Shown: positions 1 through 8,794 of the stretch, piece by piece | Layout of the letters: every line of letters starts with the position of its first letter | Position numbering within the stretch: the first letter of the stretch is position 1 | NCBI GenBank assembly: GCA_023511625.1 | Contig: JAIMBD010000001.1 | Coordinates: 1 to 64,000 of the forward strand | Reading direction: 5' to 3' | DNA: 64,000 nucleotides | Source of the DNA: Bacillota bacterium | Lineage (GTDB): Bacteria; Bacillota; Sulfobacillia; Sulfobacillales; Sulfobacillaceae | Notes under the pieces: generated by a model | The model's input: the letters and a program-made list of their open reading frames with translations, nothing else | Database searches by the model: none | Told to the model about the DNA's origin: nothing | Program-made: the position numbers and the translations under genes

Positions 1-578
<578 letters not shown>

Positions 579-730
579 TCGCGCGCGGCTACCAGCCCCC
601 TCCCGGGCGCCAGCCCCACGCGCAGCGCGAGTCCGAGTCCCCGCTCCCGCAAGGTCCCCCTCACGGTCAACCAGGTCGCACGACGATATAGTTTTCAAGG
701 ACCGACGACTGCCTTGCGACAGCACGGATG

Positions 731-759
731 ATGATAACACCGCCCCCGCCGCTTGACAA
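731..759 (-). promoter_or_regulatory. rRNA operon promoter
   Basis: On the minus strand a TTGTCA -35 (754-759) is separated by 17 bp from a TATCAT -10 (731-736). Each differs from consensus at one base. It points into the 16S gene about 150 nt downstream. The leader between (579-730) is GC-rich and carries TTGAAAACTATAT, common in Bacillota rRNA leaders. The -35 lies only 18 bp beyond the stop codon of the preceding dehydrogenase gene, and no clear terminator separates them. Confidence 0.75.
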
Positions 760-777
760 GGGGGGGCGAAAAACTTT

Positions 778-2328
778 TTAAAGGCGTTCCGCCACCGACT
801 TCATCTGCATCAATAACAACAGGTAATCCGGGCTTCCGGTCTTGGAGTTGGTGCCGGACAGGTTGAAGCCGCCAAAGGGGTGCACCCCCACCAGGGCCCC
901 CGTGCACTTGCGGTTGATGTAGAGGTTTCCGACCTCGAACCGCTCGCGGGCGTCCTCGATGCGGTCGCGGCGCTCGGTGTATACGGCCCCCGTCAGGCCG
1001 TATTCGGTGTCATTGGCAATGGCCAGGGCCTCCTCCCAATCCCGAGCCCGGATCACCGAAAGGACCGGTCCGAAAATTTCTTCCTGCTCTAGTTTCGATC
1101 CAGGCTTGACGTCGGCGAAAATCGTGGGCTGCACGAAGTACCCCGGTCCCTCCACCTTGGCGCCGCCTGCCACCAGCGTAGCGTGGGCCTTGCCCCAGGC
1201 GATGTAGTCCAGCACCTTGGCTTCCGCCCGCTCGTTGATCAGGGGGCCCAAGTGGTGCTCGTACACCTCGGCCGGCCCCACCTTCAGCGCCTGCACCCGT
1301 TGCCGAAGCGCTTCCAACACCGTGTCGTGTACGGCGTCCAGCACGATGGCCCGCGAACAGGCCGAACACTTCTGCCCTTGGAACCCGAACGCAGAAACCG
1401 CGATGCCCTCGACCGCCGCTGCGAGGTCTGCCGTCTCGTCGACGATGATGGCATCCTTGCCTCCCATCTCAGCGATGACCCGCTTGATCCACCGCTGCCC
1501 CGGTCCCACCTCCGCCGCGACCCGGTGGATCCGCACCCCCACCTCACGCGATCCAGTAAAGCTGATGAAGCGGATTCGGGGATGCCCCACCAGGTAGTCT
1601 CCGACCTCCCCGCCCTCTCCCGGCACCAGATTGATGACCCCCGCCGGCAGGCCGGCTGCTTCCATTACTGCGCAGAACTGCGCGGCCATCACCGGCGTAT
1701 CGCTCGACGGTTTTAGAACCACGGTGTTGCCCGCCACCACCGCCGAAGCCGTCATTCCCGTCAAAATCGCCAGGGGAAAGTTCCACGGCGGAATGATGGC
1801 GCCGACCCCCAACGGAATATAGAACGCCTGGTCGTCCTCACCCGGCACCGGGTGCACCGGAACCGGTGCGGCCAAGCGTTCCATCTGGCGCCCGTAATAC
1901 TCCAAAAAGTCGATGGCCTCGGCCACGTCGGCATCGGCTTCACTCCATGGCTTGCCGGCTTCGAAGACCTGCCACGCCGCCAACTCCCACCGGCGCCGAC
2001 GCATGATGGCCGCAGCCTTGTAGAGGTAGCGGGCGCGGGCGAAAGCCGGCACCGTCTTCCAGTGCGCGTATGCCCTCCACGCCGCCTCCACGGCTTCATC
2101 GATCTCGGCGCGCCGAGCCTTCGCAACCCACCCCACGGTCTGGTCGGGGTGCGAGGGATTCAAGGATCGGATGCGCTCGGGGGTCTCCACGGCTTTTCCC
2201 CCAATTCGTAGGGGCCAATGTCTTCCCAACTGAGCCCGCACGGCCGCCAAGGCCTCCTCCATGCGGCGCCGGTTCTCTTCGCGTTCAAAATCGGTCAAAG
2301 GTTCATTGACGAACGGCGTCACTGCCAT
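778..2328 (-). CDS. rocA: L-glutamate gamma-semialdehyde (1-pyrroline-5-carboxylate) dehydrogenase
   Basis: This 516-residue NAD-dependent aldehyde dehydrogenase should oxidise glutamate semialdehyde to glutamate, the last step of proline and arginine breakdown in the cytosol. The length and N-terminal region (LTDFEREENR) match the RocA/PruA type. Visible motifs are PWNFPLA near 181-187, FTGS near 257-260, EMGGKDAI with the general-base Glu near 287, and GQKCSACSR with the nucleophilic Cys near 321. The ATG at 2328 has a strong GGAGAGGGAGGGG ribosome site. It overlaps the end of the upstream thioesterase gene by 26 bp, so the two are probably co-transcribed and translationally coupled. No proline dehydrogenase is in the window. 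Confidence 0.93.
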   Translation of the reverse strand: MAVTPFVNEPLTDFEREENRRRMEEALAAVRAQLGRHWPLRIGGKAVETPERIRSLNPSHPDQTVGWVAKARRAEIDEAVEAAWRAYAHWKTVPAFARARYLYKAAAIMRRRRWELAAWQVFEAGKPWSEADADVAEAIDFLEYYGRQMERLAAPVPVHPVPGEDDQAFYIPLGVGAIIPPWNFPLAILTGMTASAVVAGNTVVLKPSSDTPVMAAQFCAVMEAAGLPAGVINLVPGEGGEVGDYLVGHPRIRFISFTGSREVGVRIHRVAAEVGPGQRWIKRVIAEMGGKDAIIVDETADLAAAVEGIAVSAFGFQGQKCSACSRAIVLDAVHDTVLEALRQRVQALKVGPAEVYEHHLGPLINERAEAKVLDYIAWGKAHATLVAGGAKVEGPGYFVQPTIFADVKPGSKLEQEEIFGPVLSVIRARDWEEALAIANDTEYGLTGAVYTERRDRIEDARERFEVGNLYINRKCTGALVGVHPFGGFNLSGTNSKTGSPDYLLLLMQMKSVAERL

Positions 2329-2854
2329 GACCTTCCCCTCCCTCTCCGCTCGCGCTCCCGGGCCCGGTCCTAAAGCCTCCCCCAGCGTCTAGGGCACCAT
2401 GCAGCAACCGCTCGTACCCCTCCGGAAAGCGGCGATCCAAGCGCACGGCACGCCCATCCACGACAAATGCGTGTTCCGTGAAGCCCTCGGCCGCCACGCC
2501 CTGGGACTTTTGCACCACGCGGTACCGAAAGCGCATCCGCACTGGAGACAGGCGAGCAGGCGCTACCTCGACCGACACCGCATCTCCCGGATAGAGGGGC
2601 CGATGGAAGCGGGCACCCGCTTCCAGCACCAAAAGCTCGATCCTGCGGGGCCGAAAAATCTGATAATAATCCAGGTCCATCTTGGCCAGCCATGCGATGC
2701 GGCCCTCCGAAAACCAGTCAAAGATCCGCGCGTGATATGCGATGCCTGCCGGGTCACAGTCCGCCCAGCGCACCACCGTATCCCATGTCGCCCGCACCCA
2801 ACGACGCCTCGCTTCTGAAATTCCCCCCTGGATCTCCTCCGCGCACCGGAACAC
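2303..2854 (-). CDS. Acyl-CoA thioesterase, hotdog fold (4-hydroxybenzoyl-CoA/YbgC type)
   Basis: The 183-residue product carries the hotdog thioesterase signature VRWADCDPAGIAYHARIF near residues 28-45, with the catalytic Asp in DCDPAG, followed by a beta-strand pattern typical of the 4HBT family. It would hydrolyse a cytosolic acyl-CoA; the substrate is unknown. The GTG at 2854 gives the longest frame but has only a weak ribosome site. A start about 20 codons later, just before the hotdog domain, is equally possible. It precedes and overlaps rocA on the same strand. Confidence 0.8.
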   Translation of the reverse strand: MFRCAEEIQGGISEARRRWVRATWDTVVRWADCDPAGIAYHARIFDWFSEGRIAWLAKMDLDYYQIFRPRRIELLVLEAGARFHRPLYPGDAVSVEVAPARLSPVRMRFRYRVVQKSQGVAAEGFTEHAFVVDGRAVRLDRRFPEGYERLLHGALDAGGGFRTGPGSASGEGGEGHGSDAVRQ

Positions 2855-2900
2855 ATTTCCATTGTTTGGGCCCGGCTCCGCCTGGTCAAGGTAGAGAGGG

Positions 2901-2935
2901 ACAAAACACCCCGCCCACCTGTACGGTGAGCGGGG
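2901..2935 (-). terminator. Terminator of the tRNA-Gln/tRNA-Glu transcript
   Basis: On the minus strand CCCCGCTCACC pairs with GGTGGGCGGGG around a short loop and is followed by TGTTTTGT. It lies 5 bp past the end of tRNA-Glu. Confidence 0.75.
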
Positions 2936-2940
2936 TCAAT

Positions 2941-3016
2941 TGGTAGCCCCAAGCGGATTCGAACCGCTGTTTCCGGAATGAGGGTCCGGCGTCCTAGGCC
3001 TCTAGACTATGGGGCC
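2941..3016 (-). tRNA. tRNA-Glu (anticodon CTC)
   Basis: The minus strand folds as a 76-nt cloverleaf with the CCA encoded. The D arm GTCTAGAGGCCTAGGAC and T loop TTCGAAT are typical of tRNA-Glu. The anticodon stem CCGGA/TCCGG encloses the loop CCCTCAT, giving anticodon CTC. Two oddities are visible: position 33 is C instead of the near-universal U, and the first acceptor pair is G1:U72 (acceptor GGCCCCA/TGGGGCT). It follows tRNA-Gln by 14 nt. Confidence 0.92.
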
Positions 3017-3030
3017 ATGGTTTTCACACT

Positions 3031-3104
3031 TGGCTGGGGGACCAGGATTCGAACCTGGGCGAGGTGATCCAGAGTCACCTATGCTACCGCTACATCATCC
3101 CCCA
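3031..3104 (-). tRNA. tRNA-Gln (anticodon CTG)
   Basis: The minus strand gives a cloverleaf with acceptor TGGGGGA/TCCCCCA, discriminator G, encoded CCA, anticodon stem GGTGA/TCACC and loop CTCTGGA. This gives anticodon CTG for CAG codons. It is the first gene of a two-tRNA unit. Confidence 0.95.
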
Positions 3105-3114
3105 ACGGCTATTC

Positions 3115-3142
3115 ATTATAGCAGCTTTTCCGGAGCGCGCAA
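3115..3142 (-). promoter_or_regulatory. Promoter of tRNA-Gln/tRNA-Glu
   Basis: On the minus strand TTGCGC (3137-3142) and a perfect TATAAT (3115-3120) are separated by 16 bp. They lie 10 bp upstream of tRNA-Gln. Confidence 0.6.
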
Positions 3143-3284
3143 GCCCCTTTAGGCGCGACGCTTCGGAAGAGAGAAAGCGCGCCACGCCCCCCAGGGCGCA
3201 CAAAGAAGGCAGTAGCCCCGAACGCCCGGATGGAACCGCAGACGACGGAATAGAATAGCGTGACACCCAACGTTCCCCTTCTTG

Positions 3285-3313
3285 ATATTCTCAGAATATA
3301 CGTGGTATCCACG
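3285..3313 (+). promoter_or_regulatory. Two adjacent perfect palindromes, candidate operators of the MFS gene
   Basis: ATATTCT-C-AGAATAT (3285-3299) is a perfect 15-bp palindrome. One base later CGTGG-TAT-CCACG (3301-3313) is a perfect 13-bp palindrome. They lie about 90 bp upstream of the transporter start in a region that is otherwise without genes (3105-3398). Operator function is inferred from symmetry only. Confidence 0.45.
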
Positions 3314-3398
3314 CATTGGATCAGTCCATTCGCTTTCCTTGACGCGCGACATCGAAAATGGTGTCGATGCACCCAACGCCCACGGAAGGGGGAGACCT

Positions 3399-4739
3399 AT
3401 GGCTACCTCGGTTGCGTTCCGACCGTCTGCGATCTTCACGGATGCCAATCGGCGTCCGGTCACGGCCGGCTTGATTTCTATGATCCTTCAGACCTATGAC
3501 ATCTCCCTGCCGGCCCTGGTGCTGCCCGCCGCCATCACCTACTTCATCCCGGCGTCCCTGCCGCCAGTCATCCAAGCCACCATTGTCAGCCTGACCGGCG
3601 TGGTCTCCACGTTGGGGAACCCAGTAGGCGGCATCGGGCTGGCCCCGGTGGCCGACCGGCTCGGCCGCCGCACCCTGATGCTCATCACCAACATCGGCTA
3701 CACCGTCATCGCCGCCGCCATCGCCCTGTTGCCCGGTTACGCCCAGTGGGGCTATTGGTCTATCGGGCTCTTGCTCTTCCTGCGCTTTTGCAACGGCGTC
3801 TTCGCCGCCTCCTCCCCGGCCGGCGCCGTGCCCATGGCCCTCGAACGCACCAGCAAAGCCGCCCGCGGCGTCATCGGCGCCCTGATGGGCATCGGCCCCA
3901 CGCTCGGGATCATCCTACTCTCGTTGGTCCAGTCCGCCAGCCTCGCCGTCGCCCACAGCCCCGCCGGCTTTGTCGCCTGGGGCTGGCGCCTGCCGTTCTG
4001 GTTCGGCGCCGCCCTGGGCGTCGTCGAAACCCTCCTCACTCTGCGCACCGAAGACTTGGCCTACTTCGCCGCCCCGCCCGCCGAGCGGCCTTCCCCCCGG
4101 CGCCGCTCCTCCCTGGTCGAGGTCTTCTCCCGGCGCAACCTGGCCATCTTCGCGCAGAGCATGCTCATGTACCTCGGCTTTCTCTTCATCGCCATCAACA
4201 TCCCGGTGTTCATTCCCACCCTCTTCATTACCTACCTGCACCAGCCGCCGCAGGAGGTCAACACCATCGTGACCATCGGCAGCATCGGGGCGCTGTTCGC
4301 CGCCATCGCCATGGGCATCGTCGGCCAACGCGTCGGCCGGCGCCGCGGGCTCATCTGGGGCGGCCTGTGGACCTTGGTGATTGTCACTCCCCTCTATTTC
4401 TGGATGATCCACACCGCCGCCACCCACGGGTCGTACTGGACCATCATCATCACCGGCGTGCTGGTCGGCGTGCTGGGCGGAGCGCCGTATTCGGGCATGG
4501 GCCTGACCTACCTCGTGGAACGGTATCCCTTGAACCTGAGGGCTACGGGATTCGGTGCCGTGTACTCGCTCTCCACCATCATCCCCGGCTTCTCGAGCTT
4601 CTACCTCCTGGCCTTGCGCGCCTTGATACCCTACCAGTACACGGTGTTGGTCCTGGTGGCACTGGCGGGACTCCTCATCGCCTGGGGCGCCTGGGCGGGG
4701 CCGGAGACAAACCACGTCGATCTGTTGCACATGCAATGA
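3399..4739 (+). CDS. MFS transporter, metabolite:H+ symporter type
   Basis: The 446-residue protein has about twelve hydrophobic segments and major-facilitator signatures: ADRLGRR after TM2, a GR/KxxxR-rich central loop (SPRRRSSLVEVFSRR) and GQRVGRRRG in the second half. The ATG at 3399 is chosen because GGAAGGGGGAG precedes it by 5 bp; longer frames upstream would run through the palindromes. The substrate is unknown. Its position facing a cluster of dehydrogenases and a split transketolase suggests uptake of the sugar, polyol or organic acid they degrade. Confidence 0.85.
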   Translation: MATSVAFRPSAIFTDANRRPVTAGLISMILQTYDISLPALVLPAAITYFIPASLPPVIQATIVSLTGVVSTLGNPVGGIGLAPVADRLGRRTLMLITNIGYTVIAAAIALLPGYAQWGYWSIGLLLFLRFCNGVFAASSPAGAVPMALERTSKAARGVIGALMGIGPTLGIILLSLVQSASLAVAHSPAGFVAWGWRLPFWFGAALGVVETLLTLRTEDLAYFAAPPAERPSPRRRSSLVEVFSRRNLAIFAQSMLMYLGFLFIAINIPVFIPTLFITYLHQPPQEVNTIVTIGSIGALFAAIAMGIVGQRVGRRRGLIWGGLWTLVIVTPLYFWMIHTAATHGSYWTIIITGVLVGVLGGAPYSGMGLTYLVERYPLNLRATGFGAVYSLSTIIPGFSSFYLLALRALIPYQYTVLVLVALAGLLIAWGAWAGPETNHVDLLHMQ

Positions 4740-4975
4740 CTGGCGCCCGGAAGGCCCCGCGGGCGGGGGAGCAAAATCCCGCCGGGGGCAGGGGCTGGGA
4801 TGCGGCAGAGCGCAGTCGCACCGACCTGGGCGGGCGTGGCGCCTGGCAACCCGGTCCAGCCCCCCTGAACAGGCCACGGGCGAACTGGAGACCAAACTGG
4901 CTCGGCAACAGCCTCCTGGGAGGCCTAAGGCGCCGGGGGTGCCTCTTCCGGGCAGCGAAGTCTTTGACCCCGGCG

Positions 4976-5012
4976 CAAAAAGCCGCGCAGCGAGGGGCTT
5001 TCCCCTCGCTGC
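4976..5012 (-). terminator. Rho-independent terminator of the SDR/transketolase operon
   Basis: An 11-bp perfect stem GCAGCGAGGGG / CCCCTCGCTGC with loop CTTT (4987-5012) is followed on the minus strand by GCGGCTTTTTG. The rest of the 4740-4975 interval is GC-rich and shows no gene. Confidence 0.8.
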
Positions 5013-5026
5013 CCGCTTCCGGCCGT

Positions 5027-5812
5027 TTAGGCGTTGACGCCACCGTCCACCAACAGCGTGACTCCCGTGATGTACTCGGCGCCGGGGCTCAAAAGCCAGG
5101 TCACGGCGCGCGCGACATCGTCCGGCGTACCCAGCCGACCCCAAGGAACCGAGAAGCTGCGCTCGGCCAGCCCGCCCTCGGGGTCTTGGGGGCGATTTTG
5201 GGCGGCCAGAGACCGCAACATGCGGGACTCGATGTATCCCGGAGCCACCGCGTTGACCCGCACCCCGTACCGCGCCGCCTCCAGCGCCGCCGTGCGCGTC
5301 AGCCCCACCACGGCGTGCTTGGAGGCGATGTAGGGGGCGATGTTCGGGCCTCCCCGAATCCCGGCCTGAGAGGCGGAATTGACCACGGCGCCCCCGCGAC
5401 CTTGCCGCTTCATGGCCCCCAATACCGCCTTGAGTCCTAAGAAGACCCCCCGCACGTTGACCGCCATCACGCGTTCGAAGTCTTCCAGGCGCATCTCGGT
5501 AATGGGCGCCACCTTCCCCTCAATGCCGGCGTTGTTGAAGAACAGGTCTACCCCGCCAAACCGCTCCACGGTCCGGGCCACATAATCCATCACCGCGTCC
5601 TCGCTGGTGACATCGGCCGCGATGGTCAACGCCTCGGGAAACTCAGAGGCCAGACGGGCCAGGGCTTCGCCGTCGAGGTCGACCAGGCTGAGCGACACCC
5701 CAAGGTCTCGAAGCCGCCGAGCCACCGCCGAACCGATGGCGCCCGCGGCCCCGGTCACGATGGCCACCTTGCCGGCCAAGCTTTCCTCTGCTGCTCTGTG
5801 GGTCACGTCCAT
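5027..5812 (-). CDS. Short-chain dehydrogenase/reductase (SDR)
   Basis: The 261-residue protein is a classical SDR. It has the dinucleotide motif TGAAGAIG near 20-27, NNAGIEG in the middle (NNAG), a catalytic Ser in NSASQAG and the Tyr-Lys pair YIASK. An acidic residue at the end of beta-2 (LVDLDG) favours NAD over NADP. It is the last gene of a minus-strand run of dehydrogenases ending at the terminator. It probably oxidises a secondary alcohol of the sugar or polyol degraded by the cluster; the exact substrate cannot be read. Confidence 0.88.
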   Translation of the reverse strand: MDVTHRAAEESLAGKVAIVTGAAGAIGSAVARRLRDLGVSLSLVDLDGEALARLASEFPEALTIAADVTSEDAVMDYVARTVERFGGVDLFFNNAGIEGKVAPITEMRLEDFERVMAVNVRGVFLGLKAVLGAMKRQGRGGAVVNSASQAGIRGGPNIAPYIASKHAVVGLTRTAALEAARYGVRVNAVAPGYIESRMLRSLAAQNRPQDPEGGLAERSFSVPWGRLGTPDDVARAVTWLLSPGAEYITGVTLLVDGGVNA

Positions 5813-5830
5813 CTGCTCCCTTCGCGACCC

Positions 5831-6664
5831 TCAGGGGGCCCCAGCTAAAATCTCCTGATGCCGCTCGATGATCTGCGGGTCCCACTCGTGGTCGGTGAGA
5901 ATGTAAAACTTGCCCCGGCGCACCCCGTCCAAGGTAATCGACACCACTTCAGCCGGATCCATGCCCTGGGCCAAGCGCTGGTGCATGGTCTCGCGCAGCG
6001 CCTGCCCCTTTTCCCATTCGCTGGGTTTACTCTCCCGCTGATACCGAGCAGGCCGGTTGCGGCTGCCCTGGAACAAGCGGGTGGCCACGATCCCAGGGCA
6101 CAGCGCCGCCACCTGGACCTTGGAACCGCGCTGCGCCAGGTCTTGGCGCAAGGTCTCGCTGAACGCCAGCACGGCGTGCTTGGTGATGGCGTACATGTTG
6201 CGGCTGGTCACCAAAGCTGTCATGGAGGCGGTGTTGACAATGAGCCCCCGGTCTTGGGCCAGCATGGCCGGCAAAAACTGCTGGGTACAGTGCACGACGC
6301 CCCAGAAGTTGACCCCAAAGGTCCAGGCCCAATCGCTGGCTTCGGCTTCCCAGATGGGGCCGTCCAGGTACCCTTCGATCCCGGCGTTGTTGATGAGCAC
6401 ATCCACCGTGCCCCACCGCCCAAGGATGGCGTCGGCCGCTTCCTTCACCGCCGCGGCATCGGAGACGTCGGCTCGCACGGCCACCACCTCGACGCCTTCC
6501 CCTTCCAACTCCCGCTGCACCGCTTCCAAGGCAGCCGCCTCGACATCCAGGATGCCGAGCCGCATCCCTTCTTCGCGGCCAAGCCGCCGGGCAAAAGCCC
6601 GACCCATCCCGCTGCCGGCCCCTGTCACGACGGCCACGCCACCGCGCCAACTCTGCTCTGCCAT
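5831..6664 (-). CDS. Short-chain dehydrogenase/reductase (SDR)
   Basis: The 277-residue SDR has TGAGSGMG at the cofactor site, NNAGIEG, and the catalytic YAITK helix following NTASMT. The acidic ILDVEA segment suggests NAD preference. The start is placed at the ATG at 6664, which has an AGGGGGG ribosome site and begins MAEQSWRGG. The frame stays open upstream across the next gene, but that extension is a shadow. The C-terminal third carries a longer lid region than the neighbouring SDR, so the two are not recent duplicates. It lies 18 bp before the following SDR gene. Confidence 0.87.
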   Translation of the reverse strand: MAEQSWRGGVAVVTGAGSGMGRAFARRLGREEGMRLGILDVEAAALEAVQRELEGEGVEVVAVRADVSDAAAVKEAADAILGRWGTVDVLINNAGIEGYLDGPIWEAEASDWAWTFGVNFWGVVHCTQQFLPAMLAQDRGLIVNTASMTALVTSRNMYAITKHAVLAFSETLRQDLAQRGSKVQVAALCPGIVATRLFQGSRNRPARYQRESKPSEWEKGQALRETMHQRLAQGMDPAEVVSITLDGVRRGKFYILTDHEWDPQIIERHQEILAGAP

Positions 6665-6711
6665 GCGATCCCCCCCTCGTGTGGTCGGTCCCTTCCCTCT
6701 GAGCTCTCGGC

Positions 6712-7725
6712 CTAGCTCCGCCGCCCGGGTTCCACCATCACCTTGACCGGTGGATTCGGGCCCAAAAGCCGCGCCATCGCCGCCGGCAACTCGTCGAGCC
6801 CGACGCGCTCGGTCACCAGAGGCTCGGGGTCGACGCCTTGACGGAAGACCAAGTCGTACGACTCCCGGTAGGTCGGCCCGTCGAAGGCACAAGAGCCCAC
6901 CAGGTGCACGCCCTTGGCCACCAGGCCGAGGAGGTTGACCGGTTGGCGCTCGGCCAGGGCGACCTCGACCACCGTGCCCCCTGTCTCCACGGCCTCGATC
7001 AAGGTGTCGATGGCATCGGGGGCCGCACTGCACTCGTACGCCGCCCAGAACCGATAGTCCCGGGTTTGGAACACCTCCGGCACGGAATCCTGCCGACTGT
7101 CGATGACCCATGTCGCCCCGAGGCGTTCGGCCATGGCCCGCCGGGCCGGGGAGCGCCCGATGGCGACGATGCGGCCGGCTCCCCGCGCTCTTAACGCCAG
7201 CACCAGGTTGAGCCCGATGCTCCCGGTGCCGAAGACCAAGGTGTCGGCCCCGCGCACATCCCCACTCAGATGGACTGCCTGCAGTGCCACCGCCAGGGGC
7301 TCCAGGAAGGCGCCCCGGCGGGCGTCCATCCCTTCCGGTAACACCAGGCACTGGTCGGCCGGGACCGCGACGTACTCCGCATAGGCCCCGGGAGCGTTAA
7401 TGCCGATGTTGGGCCGCGCCCTGCAGGCAAATGGGATGCCTCGCCGACAGGTCTCGCACTGTCCGCATCCGGCCACGGGATTGACCGCAACCCGGTCACC
7501 CACTTTCAGGCCGGTGACGTCGGCCCCGACCTCCACCACCTCGCCGCCAAACTCGTGGCCCAATACCATGCCCGGAGGGCCCAACCGGCGCTCGACGCGG
7601 TGGACGTCAGATCCGCAGACGCCGCAGGCGGCCACGGCCACCACCACTTCCCCAGGGCGCGGGGCAGGGTCCGGCAGCGTGGTGACACCCAGCCCTCCGT
7701 CCTCGGTCAGCACCGCCGCCTTCAT
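6712..7725 (-). CDS. Zinc-dependent alcohol/polyol dehydrogenase (MDR family)
   Basis: The 337-residue medium-chain dehydrogenase resembles sorbitol and threonine dehydrogenases. Visible are the catalytic zinc site GVCGSD and GHE near 27-60, four structural-zinc cysteines in CGQCETCRRGIPFAC, and the nucleotide-binding GTGSIGL. The ATG at 7725 is preceded by GGAGGGACGCGGGC. Its first bases overlap the TGA of the upstream transketolase gene (ATGA), so the two are translationally coupled. It likely converts a polyol or hydroxyl-sugar to the keto form feeding the neighbouring transketolase. Confidence 0.88.
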   Translation of the reverse strand: MKAAVLTEDGGLGVTTLPDPAPRPGEVVVAVAACGVCGSDVHRVERRLGPPGMVLGHEFGGEVVEVGADVTGLKVGDRVAVNPVAGCGQCETCRRGIPFACRARPNIGINAPGAYAEYVAVPADQCLVLPEGMDARRGAFLEPLAVALQAVHLSGDVRGADTLVFGTGSIGLNLVLALRARGAGRIVAIGRSPARRAMAERLGATWVIDSRQDSVPEVFQTRDYRFWAAYECSAAPDAIDTLIEAVETGGTVVEVALAERQPVNLLGLVAKGVHLVGSCAFDGPTYRESYDLVFRQGVDPEPLVTERVGLDELPAAMARLLGPNPPVKVMVEPGRRS

Positions 7726-8693
7726 GCCCGCGTCCCTCCGGTCTTCGACCATAGGGCCCGCGTCACGTCGGCCACCGCCTCGGGCGTAAGCCCGTACCGC
7801 TGGCGCAGATACGCCGGGACCCCCACCTCCAAGTCTTCGTCGGGCAGGGCCACTGTGGCCAACGGCGCCACCCAGCCGCGCCGCCCGAGGATTTCCGCCA
7901 CGGCGCTGCCGAGCCCTCCCACGACGTTGTGCTCCTCCACCGTGACAATCCCCCGCGTCTCGGCGACGGCGCGCTCGATCTGGGCTTCATCCAGAGGCTT
8001 TAGGCTCAAGGCGTCGACCACCCGCAAGTTCAGGCCCTGGTGGCGCAGCTGATCGGCTACTTGCACCGCGATCTGAGTGCCGACGCCGGTGCCGATGAGG
8101 GTCAGGTCGCGTCCTTCACGCAAGACCGGCCACCGGCCGAGGTCCACCTTAGGCGGCTCGGCGTAAAGGGGCGTCTCGGTACCCTCGCACAGGCGGAAAA
8201 AGACCGGACCCGCCGCCTCGCGCGTGCTCTCCAGCAATCCGGCAAACGAGGGCACGTCGCTCGGCGCCACCACCGTCATGTTGGTGATGGCCCGAAGGAT
8301 GGCGATGTCCTCTACGGCATGATGGCTGGTCCCGAAGAACCCCATGGCCACGCCCGACAACAGCGCCAAGATGCGCACCGGCATCATGGTGTAGGCCAAG
8401 TCGGTGCGAATCTGTTCGGCGCACTTGATGGCTCCGAAGGGGGCCATGGAAATGACGTAGGGGCGAAATCCGGAGGCGGCCAAGCCTGCCGCCACCGAGA
8501 TGGTATTGGTCTCCGCGATGCCAAAGTCGAAGTACCGGTTGGGAAAGCGCTCCCGGAAGGCGGCCACGGCCGCCCCCATGTCGGCCGACAACACCACCAC
8601 CCGCTCGTCGGCTTCGGCCAAGCGGATCAACTCCTGGGCCACCGCTTCGCGCAACCCCGTGGCCCGCGCCCCTTCGGTAAAGACATTGGCCAT
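7722..8693 (-). CDS. Transketolase, C-terminal subunit (split enzyme)
   Basis: The 323-residue protein matches the pyrimidine-binding and C-terminal domains of transketolase. It includes the conserved Glu in DFGIAETNTI, which activates thiamine diphosphate, and GTSHHAVEDIA. The ATG at 8693 follows GAGGAGAAA. It is paired with the N-terminal half encoded immediately upstream, the usual arrangement of split transketolases in catabolic operons. Together they should transfer a two-carbon ketol unit in the cytosol. The cluster shows no sugar kinase, so whether the substrate is phosphorylated is unclear. Confidence 0.9.
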   Translation of the reverse strand: MANVFTEGARATGLREAVAQELIRLAEADERVVVLSADMGAAVAAFRERFPNRYFDFGIAETNTISVAAGLAASGFRPYVISMAPFGAIKCAEQIRTDLAYTMMPVRILALLSGVAMGFFGTSHHAVEDIAILRAITNMTVVAPSDVPSFAGLLESTREAAGPVFFRLCEGTETPLYAEPPKVDLGRWPVLREGRDLTLIGTGVGTQIAVQVADQLRHQGLNLRVVDALSLKPLDEAQIERAVAETRGIVTVEEHNVVGGLGSAVAEILGRRGWVAPLATVALPDEDLEVGVPAYLRQRYGLTPEAVADVTRALWSKTGGTRA

Positions 8694-8794
8694 TTTCTCC
8701 TCAGTTGGCTGACTCACCCGACGCCCTCCTTCCTGGCTCCTGTCCGGGCTCCTCATGGCCAGGGCGATCTCCCGGCCTGAAATGCGCCGCCCCG

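Noticed and set aside
4740-4975. Possible riboswitch between the MFS and SDR genes
   Set aside because: GGCAACCCGG resembles a SAM-I fragment, but the other conserved blocks are absent and the region lies 3' of both convergent genes.
3746-5440. Long overlapping frames (for example 3746-5440 and antisense 3915-5144) across the MFS and SDR genes
   Set aside because: Both are Arg/Pro/Gly-rich shadows of high-GC coding DNA and conflict with clear MFS and SDR genes and a terminator.
6665-7351. N-terminal extension of the second SDR, open to 7351
   Set aside because: The extension runs through the alcohol dehydrogenase gene in another frame and is Arg/Gly-rich. The SDR fold begins right after the ATG at 6664 with its own ribosome site.
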